Source: Yamagishiella unicocca | Lineage: Eukaryota; Chlorophyta; Chlorophyceae; Chlamydomonadales; Volvocaceae | NCBI GenBank assembly: GCA_003116995.1 | Contig: BDSL01000035.1 | Coordinates: 124,001 to 188,000 of the forward strand | Direction: 5' to 3' | Length of the DNA stretch: 64,000 nucleotides | Shown: positions 23,240 through 34,838 of the stretch, one piece after another | Layout of the letters: the number at the start of each line of letters is the position of its first letter | How positions within the stretch are numbered: position 1 is the first letter of the stretch | Notes under the pieces: generated by a model | What the model was told of the DNA's origin: nothing | What the model saw: the letters and a program-made list of their open reading frames with translations, nothing else | Database searches by the model: none | Translations under genes and position numbers: made by a program

Positions 23240-23640
23240 GTCGATTCCGCGAGCATATCGCGGGGCGCTGGAGGCTGTGCCATCACCAGTGGTTAGGCTG
23301 GAGAGGTCGCCGTCCCACAGCTGGGCGAGGCGGTGGACTAGTGCGCTCTCGGTGAGGTGAGGTGCGTGTACGGGCCCGTTCGGTCATATGGGAGGGCGAT
23401 AAGGGTGACGGTGGGTTCAGGGGAAGTTGCCACTGTTTCAGCACTGGCGATGGCCCAGCCAAGGGCTCGTTTGGCACTTTCTGGGGTAGGGTCCGGGTGT
23501 GCCATGGATAGGCCGGTGAAGCGGTGGCTGTAGCCTGTGCATGCCCCGAAAAGCTGGTCTTCGCTGTGGCGACTGAAGTAGCAGTCGGCCGCGCCCAGGC
23601 TGTTGAGTGGGGAGGCAAACCGCTCTGTCACATGTCCAGC
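23240..23640 (-). pseudogene. PCIF1/CAPAM-like methyltransferase segment of the LINE, copy A
   Basis: Minus-strand reading with ERFASPLN, then CYFSRHSEDQLFGA, FTGLSMAHPDPT and TSPEPTVTLIALPYD. The same order occurs in the catalytic core of PCIF1, the enzyme that methylates cap-adjacent adenosine (FASPLN, Y-F, F-G, an NPPF motif, then SPEP and a hydrophobic strand). At the NPPF position this copy has AHPDPT, so activity is doubtful. The segment is in a different frame from both neighbours: one shift lies near 23640, and a CTCAC tandem duplication near 23352 accounts for the other. The fold assignment is from motif order only. Confidence 0.6.
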
Positions 23641-26258
23641 CTAGGTGCCCGCTTAGGGAGACGTTGAGCGTGGTCTCCGAGCGGGGTGTAGACTTCCCTT
23701 TCCTGCCGTCTGCCCCCGCTTGACTTCGGTGCAGGAGGCGGGCTACATCCTCTTCGAATCCGTCCTGGGCGGTGAGGCTGCAGTGGAGCTCGGGCGTCCG
23801 GTCCTTCATGTGCTGCCAGCGTGCACGGAGGAGGTGTAGCCGGGCTGCGGTGAGGCGGCCCACGCACACCCCACGCGGGTCGTACACGTGCGCTGTGTAT
23901 TCCGTGCCGGCTACAAGGCTTGTTGCTAAGGGTGCACGCGTCCCCAACTGGATGGTGTACCGGCCTGGGGGATACACATCCAAGTACGGGTTCTGGGATA
24001 TAGTGTTGATGGTGGTGTTGCCCCGTAGGGTGCGCTTCCGGGTCGCCGCGTGTTCGTTAGGCGGGTCCCACCGGCCCTGCTTTTGGGCGTTGGTGAGAGA
24101 TTGGTCTCTCGCTGGGGCCGGGCGGGTTGGCCTGGGGTCTCTTGGTGTGTTGCGGGCGGCCTTGTATCGCTGCAGTGCCGCGGGGAAATTCGGGTCCCTT
24201 TCCAGGTTCCAGAGTGCCATGTCGGAGGTTTTCCAGGTGACTTTGTGGAAATATTTGTCGAGGTGCGGTCCTAGCTCGTCCTGCACTTCCTGGACGCTTT
24301 CGTAGGTGTATCCTTGTCGAACGTATGCCCGCAGGACAGAGAGCGGGATGATCGAGTGGGGCCATGCGACTGTGTATTGGGTTTCGTGGCTGCTGGCGCC
24401 CTGGGTGGTTGCCGGGTCGTCATCCTGCTCCGGGTGATTATCGGCGCGGCGCCTCTTCCGGTTCGCTTGCTTACGGGCCTTCTTGGTGGCGGCCGCTGTA
24501 GTGGTATGCCTGACTGTGAATGGGCCGGCTACGACCTCGCTGATGACTTCTGTGTCGCGGTACAGGTCATATGTAAGTTGGTGTTCTGCCGTCGTGTCAC
24601 CCATGCCCGGCCAGGGTATTTGGTCTGCCAGGATTTGCGCCCTTGCGACGCGCCATGGCTCCCATGGCTCGCCCAGCGGGCGGGCTGCCTGCGGAGTCGC
24701 TGCTTCAGCTAGTGGGGGCAGGGCCTCATGTATGTCTGCCGTGTTTAGGAGTGGGATGCCCTCTGCGTCGGTGGGTTCGTGGATAGGATCAGCGTCCCAT
24801 CTTCCCTCATCACCATCCCGGTCGGTAAGTCGTAATTGCGGTGCGTGCGTCTGTGTTGGCTGTTGCCTTCGCCCCAGGCTTTTGACATGGGGGCGCATAT
24901 CTTCCAGGACCGCCCGCCAGAAAGCGGCCACATCGTCGTCGGTGCCGGCCCACAGGCGGGCCCACTGTGTTACAGGTTTCCCTTCTTCTTCGGCATGGAG
25001 CTGCACAAGTGCCGGTACATCATGGATTCTGGCCTTGGCCGTGCGTGTCTTATTGTTATCACACCGCGTGCTTTTGGCGATGAGTTCTTCCTGCCGGGCT
25101 GTAACACCTTTGCGCTTGCGCCCCCGCCGGGAGGTCTCTTGTTGAGGCGATGGTGGGTCCTGGTGGTCGGTACCTCGGGGCCCGTTTGGAGTCGGGTTTA
25201 CGACGATGCCATGTCGGGGGTATTGTGCTCCCGTGGCCTCTGGCATTGGGGCAGTTTGCGGGCGCCTGCCCCCGTGCTCTCCTGGCACTACCCCGCGGTG
25301 GGTGCGCAGGGTATGTGGGTCCATGGAGGGCATGACGGCAGCATTGGGCACGCGCGATTTGGATAGCAAGCCAGCAAATGCGGGCACGTCTGGTATCCGC
25401 CGGAGGCGCCTGTCCCCTAGTGGTGCCTCGCTGGCGTAGCGTTTGGGGTCCATGTCTTTGCCCCGTTCAAGGGGATCACAGTGTGCGCTGAGCGCAAGGC
25501 TAAGTCGGTTGAGCGCAACTTTGTGCCGGCGTTGGATCCTGGTTTTGTTGATGAAGAGGTTCTGCAGTTCGGCACTGGTGATGAGGTGGGCCCCGGTGTT
25601 CTGGTCCACCAGAGATTGCAGATCTAGGCCGAGCTCCACTAGGGGCATAACATACCGGTAGGGCAGTGGGAGTTGGGCGTCGGCCCGACCCCTCGCTAGC
25701 TGGACCGCCTCATATAGGGTGTTGATTTCTGGGGCATAGGGCTGACCGGCGGCCGTGATGGCGATCCCGCTCTCCCTTGCCAGCGATAGCTGTTTTAGGG
25801 TTACGTAGTAGCAGCTGGCGCCTGCAAGGCGGTGCATGGGCTGGGGTCCCGCATAGTCGTGTTGCAGCTTGAGCATGGCACGGGTGACCACCCCTAGGCG
25901 CCCTGGGTCATTGAGTGCCAGGACGAGCGCTCGGGTCGAGCGTTGCACATAGGTGGGCAGCAGTGAGCCCACACCTAGGCCGTACATCTCTGCTGGGTGG
26001 AGGATAGCTCGTGTTGGGAAGCTGGGTGTTATGTAGTAGCATTTTTTGGCTATCCTGGCGATCATTGCATCTAGCATTCGGATATCATTTGGGGTGTACG
26101 CCATAGTGGGAAAGCTGTACGCCACCACCGACTGGATGCACGTTTGGAGGACGCGTAGGCGCTGGTCGGGTGACGCCATGCAGGACAGCAGCTGGGTGCC
26201 TTTTTCTGTCACGGCTTGGCTTACGTAGCGGAGGTGGGGCCCCCAGTTGAGCGTAAGA
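23438..26258 (-). pseudogene. LINE polyprotein, RT thumb plus linker region, copy A
   Basis: An open frame of about 940 codons belonging to the element. It starts inside the post-palm part of a reverse transcriptase: LNWGPHLRYVSQAV, then SVVAYSFPTMAYTPNDIRML and PTRAILHPAEMYGLGVGSL, a pattern usual in LINE RT C-termini. The catalytic palm is absent. A long polar linker follows with two basic stretches (SRRGRKRKG and KKARKQANRKRRRAD) that could bind nucleic acid. The frame is lost near 23640, just before the methyltransferase-like motif. The apparent first 17 codons upstream (26308-26259) are target-site and flank DNA, not LINE. Confidence 0.82.
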
Positions 26259-26314
26259 AGTGCGCAGGAGATAGGGTGGTGCATACTGCGCGGGAGATAA
26301 GGTATCACATATCT

Positions 26315-27037
26315 GCGACTCCGACGTTCCCCCAGCTTCTAAGGCACCCCCGGAGTCCCTACTCCGGCGACTCCTGCGACTCCTGCGACTCCGGCGTTCC
26401 CCCAGCTTCTAAGGCACCCCCGGAGTCCCCACTCCGGCGACTCCTGCGACTCCGGCGACTCCGACGTTCCCCCAGCTTCTAAGGCACCCCGGCCCGGAGT
26501 CCCCACTCCGGCGACTCCTGCGACTCCGACGTTCCCCCAACTTCTAAGGCACCCCCGGAGTCCCCACTCCGGCGACTCCTGCGACTCCGACGTTCCCCCA
26601 GCTTCTAAGGCACCCCCGGAGTCCCTACTCCGACGACTCCGGCGACTCCGGCGACTCCGGCGTTCCCCCAGCTTCTAAGGCACCCCCGGAGAACGCCGGA
26701 GTCGCAGGAGTCGCCGGAGTGGGGACTCCGGGGGTGCCTTAGAAGCTGGGGGAACGCCGGAGTCGCAGGAGTCGCCGGAGTGGGGACTCCGGGGGATGGC
26801 TAGGAAGCTGGGGGAACGCCGGAGTCGCCGGAGTCGCGGGAGACGCCGGAGTGGGGACTCCTGCGGGTGGCTAGGAAGCTGGGGGAACGTCGGAGTCGCC
26901 GGAGTCGCCGGAGTCGCCGGAGTGGGGACTCCGGGGGTGCCTAGGAAGCTGGGGGAACGCCGGAGTCGCCGGAGTCGCAGGAGTCGCAGGAGTCGCAGGA
27001 GTCGCCGGAGTGGGAACTCCTGGGGGTGGCTAGGAAG
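26315..27037. repeat. Palindromic minisatellite of ~60-bp units, copy A
   Basis: Units of the type GCGACTCCGACGTTCCCCCA, then GCTTCTAAGGCACC, then CCGGAGTCCCCACTCC run left to right from 26315 to about 26691. The inverted form (GGAGTCGC, GGGGTGCC, TTAGAAGCTGGGGGAAC) runs from 26692 to about 27037. About six units lie on each side of the switch point. Each unit also holds its own small GGAGT/ACTCC inverted repeat. Confidence 0.92.
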
Positions 27038-27372
27038 CACTGGAGCGGCTCTTCGGAGTCACTCCTTGGAGCCACTGACAGGAGCAGGGAGCGGCTCTTC
27101 GGAGTCACTCCTTGGAGCCACTGACAGGAGCGGGGAGCGGCTCTTCGGAGTCACTCTATGGAGCCACTGACCGGAGCGGGGAGCGGCTCTGCAGCTGTTG
27201 GGAGTGGAGACTCCGAGAACGGCTTTGGAGTCTCAAGATGCCTGTCTCCGCTCCAAAAACTCTATGACTCCGCTCCAACAACCCTGTGTCTCCGGTGGAG
27301 TGACTCCAGACCTGACTCCAGTGTGACTCCAGCGTCCTCCCGGAGACAGACAGACTCCGGTGTCTATATGTG
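27038..27372. repeat. GAGTC-rich block with three 46-bp tandem units, copy A
   Basis: Three 46-bp units starting AGCGGCTCTTCGGAGTCACT at 27044, 27090 and 27136 are followed by irregular GGAGTC/GACTCC-rich sequence up to the resumption of the U2 unit at 27373. No coding content seen. Confidence 0.88.
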
Positions 27373-28599
27373 ACTTCGACCACAAACTCCCGGTCGGTAA
27401 TCGGGCGGGTCGCGGCGTCATCGCCTTTCGCTACCTCATCGCCAGCCACCTCCCAAGCGCTTCACAAGTTTGTCCTTGCTTCTTCCTGCGTCTCTTTCAG
27501 TGTCAGACGATGCGCCCGATGGCTCTACCTTTTGGTCTGGGGCCCAATCTAACGGTTACTGCTGCAGTTCTCCCACTTGCTTGCGCCCCAAACAAACCGG
27601 CTTCGCAAACGTCGGTGTGCTCTCCGCCAACTGGCTGTATGGGCCATATATGCGGATAAAAAAGCTGTGGTATCTTTAGTTGTGGTTGAGCTCTATTGGA
27701 ACGGCTAGGCCAGTAAAACTCACCGTTGCTCTTCGCAGCGCAAGTCGAACATTTCATATGTCGGTGTGCTCTCCGCCAACTGGCTGTATGATCCATATAT
27801 GCGGATTTGAAAGCTGTGGTATCTTTAGTGGTGCTTGAGCTCTTTTGGAACGGCTAGACGCACCCCTGCTCCAACGTCGCCTCGTCACGGATCCCGGGAT
27901 CCAGACCAGCATCTACAGCATGGTTACTAGGGATGCCTAGTTGCTGCCGCGCTTCATCCAACACCACACATCAAATTAAATCATAAAGTCTTGTTGTATG
28001 TTGGCATGCAGTGCATGGAACCCGTGCTGGACTGCAACCGCCTTTATTTCACTAGGCCTGTAAGTACAGCGTGCGGTGCTAGTACCTCCTTGCTGCGGAG
28101 AGCTCTCCAAGCCGGTGCTTCTGCCGAGCGCACTCCAGGCCGAATTCGTCCGTCTTTATGGGAGCAAGCTCCCAGCCGGTGTTTCCAGCCGCGGAAACAC
28201 CTCGACTGAATCACGATGCCAGTGGGTGTGGCTCTGGCTGACGTTGGTGAGCTGCTGGGTTCACACACACGCAAGGCCCACACCCCTTCAAGCAGCAGCG
28301 AACAGTGTACGTTGTGTTGCCACTAAGGCACCAAGCAGGCGCCTTACTTAGCCTAGGTGATGCGCTGCTGATAATAAAACCTTGCAACAGGCGTCGATCA
28401 AAGCTAAAAGACGCCCGAACCAGCAGCCGGCGTCAGTCGCTAGCTACCAAATGTATTGTAAACCCTGACGAGGCCAAATATATTATAGGGTCCCTGACGA
28501 CCCTACCTGTAGGATCGTTCAGCATATGTATTTCCTCTTGTTTCCCTCTACGCGACTCTACGGAAGGGAGGGAGGGAAGGCACAACCAGGGTAACCTAT
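27373..28599. repeat. U2 array unit R4, right stub (no U2)
   Basis: Resumes in the middle of a unit (equivalent to about 13436 in R3) and runs to the unit end. The U2 gene would lie in the missing part. Confidence 0.9.
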
Positions 28600-31500
28600 G
28601 CGTCCGGGCCATCTCGCACATACAAGGCGACTGGAAACTACCCGCAATAGGATTACCGAGACCCCATAGCGTTTGTCACCCACTGCAACAAATACTACTA
28701 CTACACTCATGTCGTCCGGAGGCCACACAAGGCGACCTGAAACTACTACCCGCAAAAAGGGGCCTCTCACAGCGCCCAACCCCTCCTGGGGAAGCCCCAA
28801 TGCTGCACCCCCTGGAAGAAAGGCCCAGAAAGCCAACACCCCACGGCGGATGGCGTGATCCTGGAGATCAAACCCAGGGACAACAGCAAGAGGGCCACCA
28901 GCCCCCGACCTCTTAAGGGCCGCAGCCATAAACCAGCGCCGAACACCCATGGCGGCTGCGAGGACCGCCACATCCCAGACACAGGGTTGCACGGTCGGAG
29001 GGGCCTGCACCAATTAGACCTGCGCCCGGGCCACACCTTCACGAATCCGGACAGCAAGTTGGTCAACCACTACCTGAGGCAACGGCGGGCAGAACCGGCA
29101 GAACTGGTACATTCGAGGGGAGCCCCCCTCCCGGACGCTCTTGAGGAGGCAGGCGCGCCAAACCCACAGATAGAGCGCAGTCGCCACTCCCCGGACATGC
29201 GAGTTCCCAAGAAAGACGGGGGAGCCCATGTACGGTCAGCCGCCACCGTATTTCTTTTTGGGGGGCCCTCGCTCCCACCTCACCCCAGACCAGAGCCGCC
29301 TGATATGTGCTGAAGGAGATGCGCTTGAATATTACTTGGACGGAGTCGGCGTGTTATGGAGCAGTCTTTGGTTAAGTGGGTAGGGTGCACGGCTGCAGCG
29401 GTAGTGTAAGGCCGCAACCATGCTGGCGGGTCGGGAGCGCAAGCGCCCCCACTGACCAGGCCCCCTAGAAAGATTGAAGTTAATCGCAGGTCCTCAATGA
29501 GGACCATATAAGCGATTAAGCTTATAAGAACAGATACTACACATGATCTGAGCCAAAAGGCCGAGAAAGGTATGATAATAATGGAGCAGGCGCGCAATCC
29601 ACAGAGGGTGTGGACATACGCAAAATTTGGCTAATGCGATGGTGGGCCTACGCCCCACCTGCTGCTGTGCGTGGTCGCTCCCATAGCGCCCCTCACCCAC
29701 CCCGCCAGCAGGTCCAACAGAAAAACACATGGAATGCTTGGAATGTCGTATGATGACGTGTGGCAAGCGCCGGAGTATAAGCATCCCCTCCCAATTATAA
29801 TAATGAGTAGCCGAGGTACTGCTGCCTGCTGGCTCCAACCACGTAGGCAACCATGATGGCCCCACCATGTACGGAAAAATTATCATGCGATGCATGGTTA
29901 TTGATTCATACGTTGGAAGCGGAACGTGCATAAGGGGTGATATGTAAGCAAGTGGGTACGTAGTGGGGTAGACCTTCCCGTGCCAGCAGCAAGCAGCAGG
30001 TTCGCCTGAGTGGCTGGACGTTCACGGCTAGCCCGCTGCGTACAGGAGGGCCCGGACATACAGTTAAACGCTGCTGTCGCCATGCAGGAGTGCGTGTCTA
30101 GCAGCAAGGAGGGCGGCCATCCTAGTAACCGTCCATCCAGGGCAAATTATGCATGCCGGCACTGTTAAAATGTGCATCTAGCAGGTGGTGGCTGGCGGGT
30201 CTGTCCATGAGTCAGCCCTACGTTCGTACATACCTATTCCACAAACGACCAACGTGCCATGTGGGCTCATTCAAGGCCACCGCTGTGGCCTACAGAGGAA
30301 CGTGCGCCCAAGGCACCCAAACCGCACAATCAAACAGCCCAGACCGCCCAAGCCACCGAAACTGCCCAGACTGCCCACACCTTACTTGCTGCTAACATGC
30401 ACGCCTCCCTCGCCCCGCATATTCCGTCCATTGCAACACCCATGCGACCCTCCTCCCCTTTCTGTAACTTTCCTAAACGCCGCCGCCGGGGTTTCTTAGT
30501 TGCTTTGGCCCCTGCCCACCCGTTCCGCATCCCGACTGCCGTTGCTGACGCCCGAGGGTAGGTGACCCTTGCCCGCATGTTTCGAGCCGATCGCCATCAC
30601 CGCACGCTCTGGGCGCTGGCCAGGTGACTTAAACAGCTGGGTAGGGAAGACGTCTTGCTTGCGTTTTTGCCTGTCTATTGCGTTCTTGGGCATAGGGGCA
30701 TGCGTCTGGGCTCTCACGGTCTCCGGCGCCTCCGGCATCCTACCACGGACACTGGCTGGCCCGGTCCGGTAGTTTACTGCTTCTTCCGCCACTTCGACCA
30801 CAAGCTCTCGGTCGGTAATCGGGCGGGTCGCTCGGGGCGTCATCGCGTTTCGCTACCTCATCGCCAGCCACCTCACAAGCGCTTCACAAGTTTGTCCTTC
30901 TTCCTGCGTCTCTTTCAGTGTCAGACGATGCGCCCGATGGTTCTACCTTTTGGTCTGGGGCCCAATGTAACGGTTACTGCTGCAGTTCTCCCACTTGCTT
31001 GCGCCCAAAACAAACCGGCTTCGCAAACGTCGGTGTGCTCTCCGCCAACTGGCTGTATGGGCCATATATGCGGATTTGAAAGCTGAAGTTTCTTTAGTGG
31101 TGCTCGTGCTCTATTATTGGAACGGCTAGGCCAGTAAAACTCGCCGTTGCTGTTCGCAGCAGCCCAAGTCGAACATTTCATATGTCGGTGTGCTCTCCGC
31201 CAACTGGCTGTATGTTCCATATATGCGGATTCGAAAGCTGTGGTATCTTTAGTGGTGCTTGAGCTCTTTTGGAACGGCTAGACGCACCCCTGCTCAAACG
31301 TCGCCTCGTCACGGATCCCGGGATCCAGACCAGCATCTACAGCATGGTTACTAGATAGGGATGCCTAGTTGCTGCCGCGCTTCATCCAACACCACACATC
31401 AAATTAAATCATAAAGTCTTGTTGTATGTTGGCATGCAGTGCATGGAACCCGTGCTGGACTGCAACCGCCTTTATTTCACTAGGCCTGTAAGTACAGCAG

Positions 31501-32019
31501 CGTGCGGTGCTAGTACCTCCTTGCTGCGGAGAGCTCTCCAAGCCGGTGCTTCTGCCGAGCGCACTCCAGGCCGAATTCATCCGTCTTTATGGGAGCAAGC
31601 TCCCAGCAGCCGGTGTTTCCAGCCGCGGAAACACCTCGACTGAATCACGATGCCAGTGGGTGCGGTGTGGCTCTGGCTGACGTTGGTGAGCTGCTGGGTT
31701 CACACACACGCAAGGCCCACACCCCTTCAAGCAGCAGCGAGCAGTGTACGTTGTGTTGCCACTAAGGCACCAAGCAAGCGCCTTAGCCTAGGTGATGCGC
31801 TGCTGATAATAAAACCTTGCAGCAGGCGTCGATCAAATCTAAAAGACACCCGAACCAGCAGCAGCCGGCGTCAGTCGCTAGCTACCAAATGTATTGTAAA
31901 CCCTGACGAGGCCAAATAGGGTCCCTGACCCTACCTGTAGGATCGTTCGGCGTATGTATTTCCTCTTGTTTCCCTCAACGCGACTCTACGGGAGGGAAGG
32001 CATAACCAGGGTAAACTAT
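28600..32019. repeat. U2 array unit R5 (left half of variant type)
   Basis: Complete unit of 3420 bp. The left half carries variant indels shared with R9 (for example GGCTGCGAGGACCGCCACAT near 28951), and the right half is like R1/R2. Confidence 0.92.
29384..29573 (-). ncRNA. U2: U2 spliceosomal snRNA, copy 4 (unit R5)
   Basis: Same as copy 1 except one C-to-G change on the plus strand near 29460, between the Sm-site position and stem III. The flanking upstream DNA differs slightly from other units (CGCGCAATCCACAGAGGG). Confidence 0.92.
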
Positions 32020-32794
32020 GCGTCCGGGCCATCTCACACATACAAGGCGACTGGAAACTACCCGCAAATAAAAGGATTACCGAGACCCCATAGCGTTTGT
32101 CACCCACTGCAACAAGTACTACTTCTACACGCATGTCGTCCGGCCACACAAGGCGACCTGAAACTACTACCCGCAAAAAAGGGCCTCTCACAGCGCCCAA
32201 ACCCTTCTGGGGGAGCACCAATAATGCTGCACCCCCTGGAAAAGAAAGCCCAGAAAGCCAACACCCCACGGCGGATGGCGTGATCCTGGAGATCAAACCC
32301 AGGGACAACAGCAAGAGGGCCACCAGCCCCCGACCTCTTAAGGGCCGCAGCCATAAACCAGCGCCGAACACCCATGGCGACACAGGGTTGCACGGTCGGA
32401 TGGGCCTGCACCAATTAGACCTGCGCCCGGCGGGCCATCCACACCTTCACGAACGAATCCGGACCGCAAGTTGGTCAACCACGACCTGAGGCAACGGCGG
32501 GCACAACCGGCAGAAGTGGTGCATTCGAGGGGAGCCCCCCTCCCGGACGCTCCTGAGGAGGCAGGCGCGCCAAACCCACAGAGCGCAGTCGCCACTCCCC
32601 GGACATGCGAGTTCCCAAGAAAGACGGGGGAGCCCATGCACGGTCAGCCGCCACCGTCTTTCCTTTTGGGGGGCCTCGCTCCCACCTCACCCCAGACCAG
32701 AGCCGCCTGCTGATAACGTGGTGCAGGAGATGCGCTTGAATATTACTTGGACGGAGTCGGCGTGTTATGGAGCAGTCTTTGGTTAAATGGGTAG

Positions 32795-32984
32795 GGTGCA
32801 CGGCTGCAGCGGTAGTGTAAGGCCGCAACCATGCTGGCGGGTCGGGAGCGCAAGCGCCCCCACTGACCACGCCCCCTAGAAAGATTGAAGTTAATCGCAG
32901 GTCCTCAATGAGGACCATATAAGCGATTAAGCTTATAAGAACAGATACTACACATGATCTGAGCCAAAAGGCCGAGAAAGGTAT
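32795..32984 (-). ncRNA. U2: U2 spliceosomal snRNA, copy 5 (unit R6)
   Basis: Same 190-nt sequence and orientation as copy 1. Confidence 0.93.
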
Positions 32985-34838
32985 GATAATAATGGAGCAG
33001 GCGCACAATCCAGACAGGGTGTGGACGTACGCAAAATTTGGCTAATGCGATGGTGGGCCTACGCCCCGCCCACCTGCTGCTGTGCGTGGTCGCTCCCATA
33101 GCGCCCCTCACCCACCCCGCCAGCAGGTCCAACAGAAAAACACATGGAATGCTTGGAATGTCGTATGATGACGTGTGGCAAGCGCCGGAGTATAAGCATC
33201 CCCTCCCAATTATAATAATGAGTAGCCGAGGTACTGCTGCCTGCTGGCTCCAAACACGTAGGCAACCATGATGGCCCCACCATGTACGGAAATATTATCA
33301 TGCGATGCATGGTTATTGATTCATACGTTGGAAGCGGAACGTGCATAAGGGGTGATATGTAAGCAAGTGGGTACGTAGTGGGGTAGACCTTCCCGTGCCA
33401 GCAGCAAGCAGCAGGTTCGCCTGAGTGGCTGGACGTTCACGGCTAGCCCGCTGCGTACAGGAGGGCCCGGACATACAGTTAAACGCTGCTGTCGCCATGC
33501 AGGAGTGCGTGTCTAGCAGCAAGGAGGGCGGCCATCCTAGTAACCGTCCATCCAGGGCAAATTATGCATGCCGGCACTGTTAAAATGTGCATCTAGCAGG
33601 TGGTGGCTGGCGGGTCTGTCCATGAGTCAGCCCTACGTTCGTACATACCTATTCCACAAACGACCAACGTGCCATGTGGGCTCATTCAAGGCCACCGCTG
33701 TGGCCTACAGAGGAACGTGCGCCCAAGGCACCCAAACCGCACAATCAAACAGCCCAGACCGCCCAAGCCACCGAAACTGCCCAGACTGCCCACACCTTAC
33801 TTGCTGCTAACATGCACGCCTCCCTCGCCCCGCATATTCCGTCCATTGCAACACCCATGCGACCCTCCTCCCCTTTCTGTAACTTTCCTAAACGCCGCCG
33901 CCGGGGTTTCTTCGGTGCTTTGGCCCCTGCCCACCCGTTCCGCATCCCGACTGCCGTTGCTGACGCCCGAGGGTAGGTGACCCTTGCCCGCATGTTTCGA
34001 GCCGATCGCCATCACCGCACGCTCTGGGCGCTGGCCAGGTGACTTAAACAGCTGGGTAGGGAAGACGTCTTGCTTGCGTTTTTGCCTGTCTATTGCGTTC
34101 TTGGGCATAGGGGCATGCGTCTGGGCTCTCACGGTCTCCGGCGCCTCCGGCATCCTACCACGGACACTGGCTGGCCCGGTCCGGTAGTTTACTGCTTCTT
34201 CCGCCACTTCGACCACAAGCTCTCGGTCGGTAATCGGGCGGGTCGCTCGGGGCGTCATCGCGTTTCGCTACCTCATCGCCAGCCACCTCACAAGCGCTTC
34301 ACAAGTTTGTCCTTCTTCCTGCGTCTCTTTCAGTGTCAGACGATGCGCCCGATGGTTCTACCTTTTGGTCTGGGGCCCAATGTAACGGTTACTGCTGCAG
34401 TTCTCCCACTTGCTTGCGCCCAAAACAAACCGGCTTCGCAAACGTCGGTGTGCTCTCCGCCAACTGGCTGTATGGGCCATATATGCGGATTTGAAAGCTG
34501 AAGTATCTTTAGTGGTGCTCGTGCTCTATTATTGGAACGGCTAGGCCAGTAAAACTCGCCGTTGCTGTTCGCAGCAGCCCAAGTCGAACATTTCATATGT
34601 CGGTGTGCTCTCCGCCAACTGGCTGTATGTTCCATATATGCGGATTCGAAAGCTGTGGTATCTTTAGTGGTGCTTGAGCTCTTTTGGAACGGCTAGACGC
34701 ACCCCTGCTCAAACGTCGCCTCGTCACGGATCCCGGGATCCAGACCAGCATCTACAGCATGGTTACTAGATAGGGATGCCTAGTTGCTGCCGCGCTTCAT
34801 CCAACACCACACATCAAATTAAATCATAAAGTCTTGTT

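Larger units (their letters stand above)
21334..26258 (-). mobile_element. 5'-truncated LINE retrotransposon, copy A
   Basis: 4925-bp minus-strand element with an ATT-rich 3' tail (21334-21351) and a 13-bp target-site duplication, AGTGCGCAGGAGA, at 21321-21333 and 26259-26271. The 5' truncation removes the N-terminal proteins and the reverse-transcriptase palm. What remains, in order: RT thumb/connector, a long basic linker, a PCIF1-like methyltransferase segment, RNase H, a zinc motif and a PD-(D/E)XK nuclease. It landed in an imperfect tandem repeat of CAGGAGATAGGGTGGTGC. RNase H combined with a restriction-like nuclease is reminiscent of the Dualen/RandI type known in green algae; the clade cannot be settled without the RT palm. 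Confidence 0.9.
14880..27372. mobile_element. Composite insertion A in the U2 array
   Basis: 12,493 bp of non-unit sequence between two unit fragments. Order: 14880-15042 unidentified; a KDZ-like remnant with palindromes to about 21320; a minus-strand LINE (21334-26258); a palindromic minisatellite (26315-27037); GAGTC-rich repeats to 27372. The flanking unit fragments are not continuous: the left stops near unit offset 196 and the right resumes near offset 2140. It is therefore not a simple insertion, and unit sequence including a U2 gene was lost. The same composite recurs at 40945-53104. Confidence 0.85.

Noticed and set aside
25790..25805. TTTTAGGG telomere-like string
   Set aside because: A single copy within the LINE coding region; no tandem telomeric repeat.
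28855..29313. Plus-strand reading LRPGHTFTNPDSKLVNHYLR in variant units, resembling the start of a NAC domain
   Set aside because: The resemblance covers about 20 residues only, the rest of the domain is absent, the frame is disrupted in the R1-type units, and NAC genes are not expected in chlorophytes. Probably chance.
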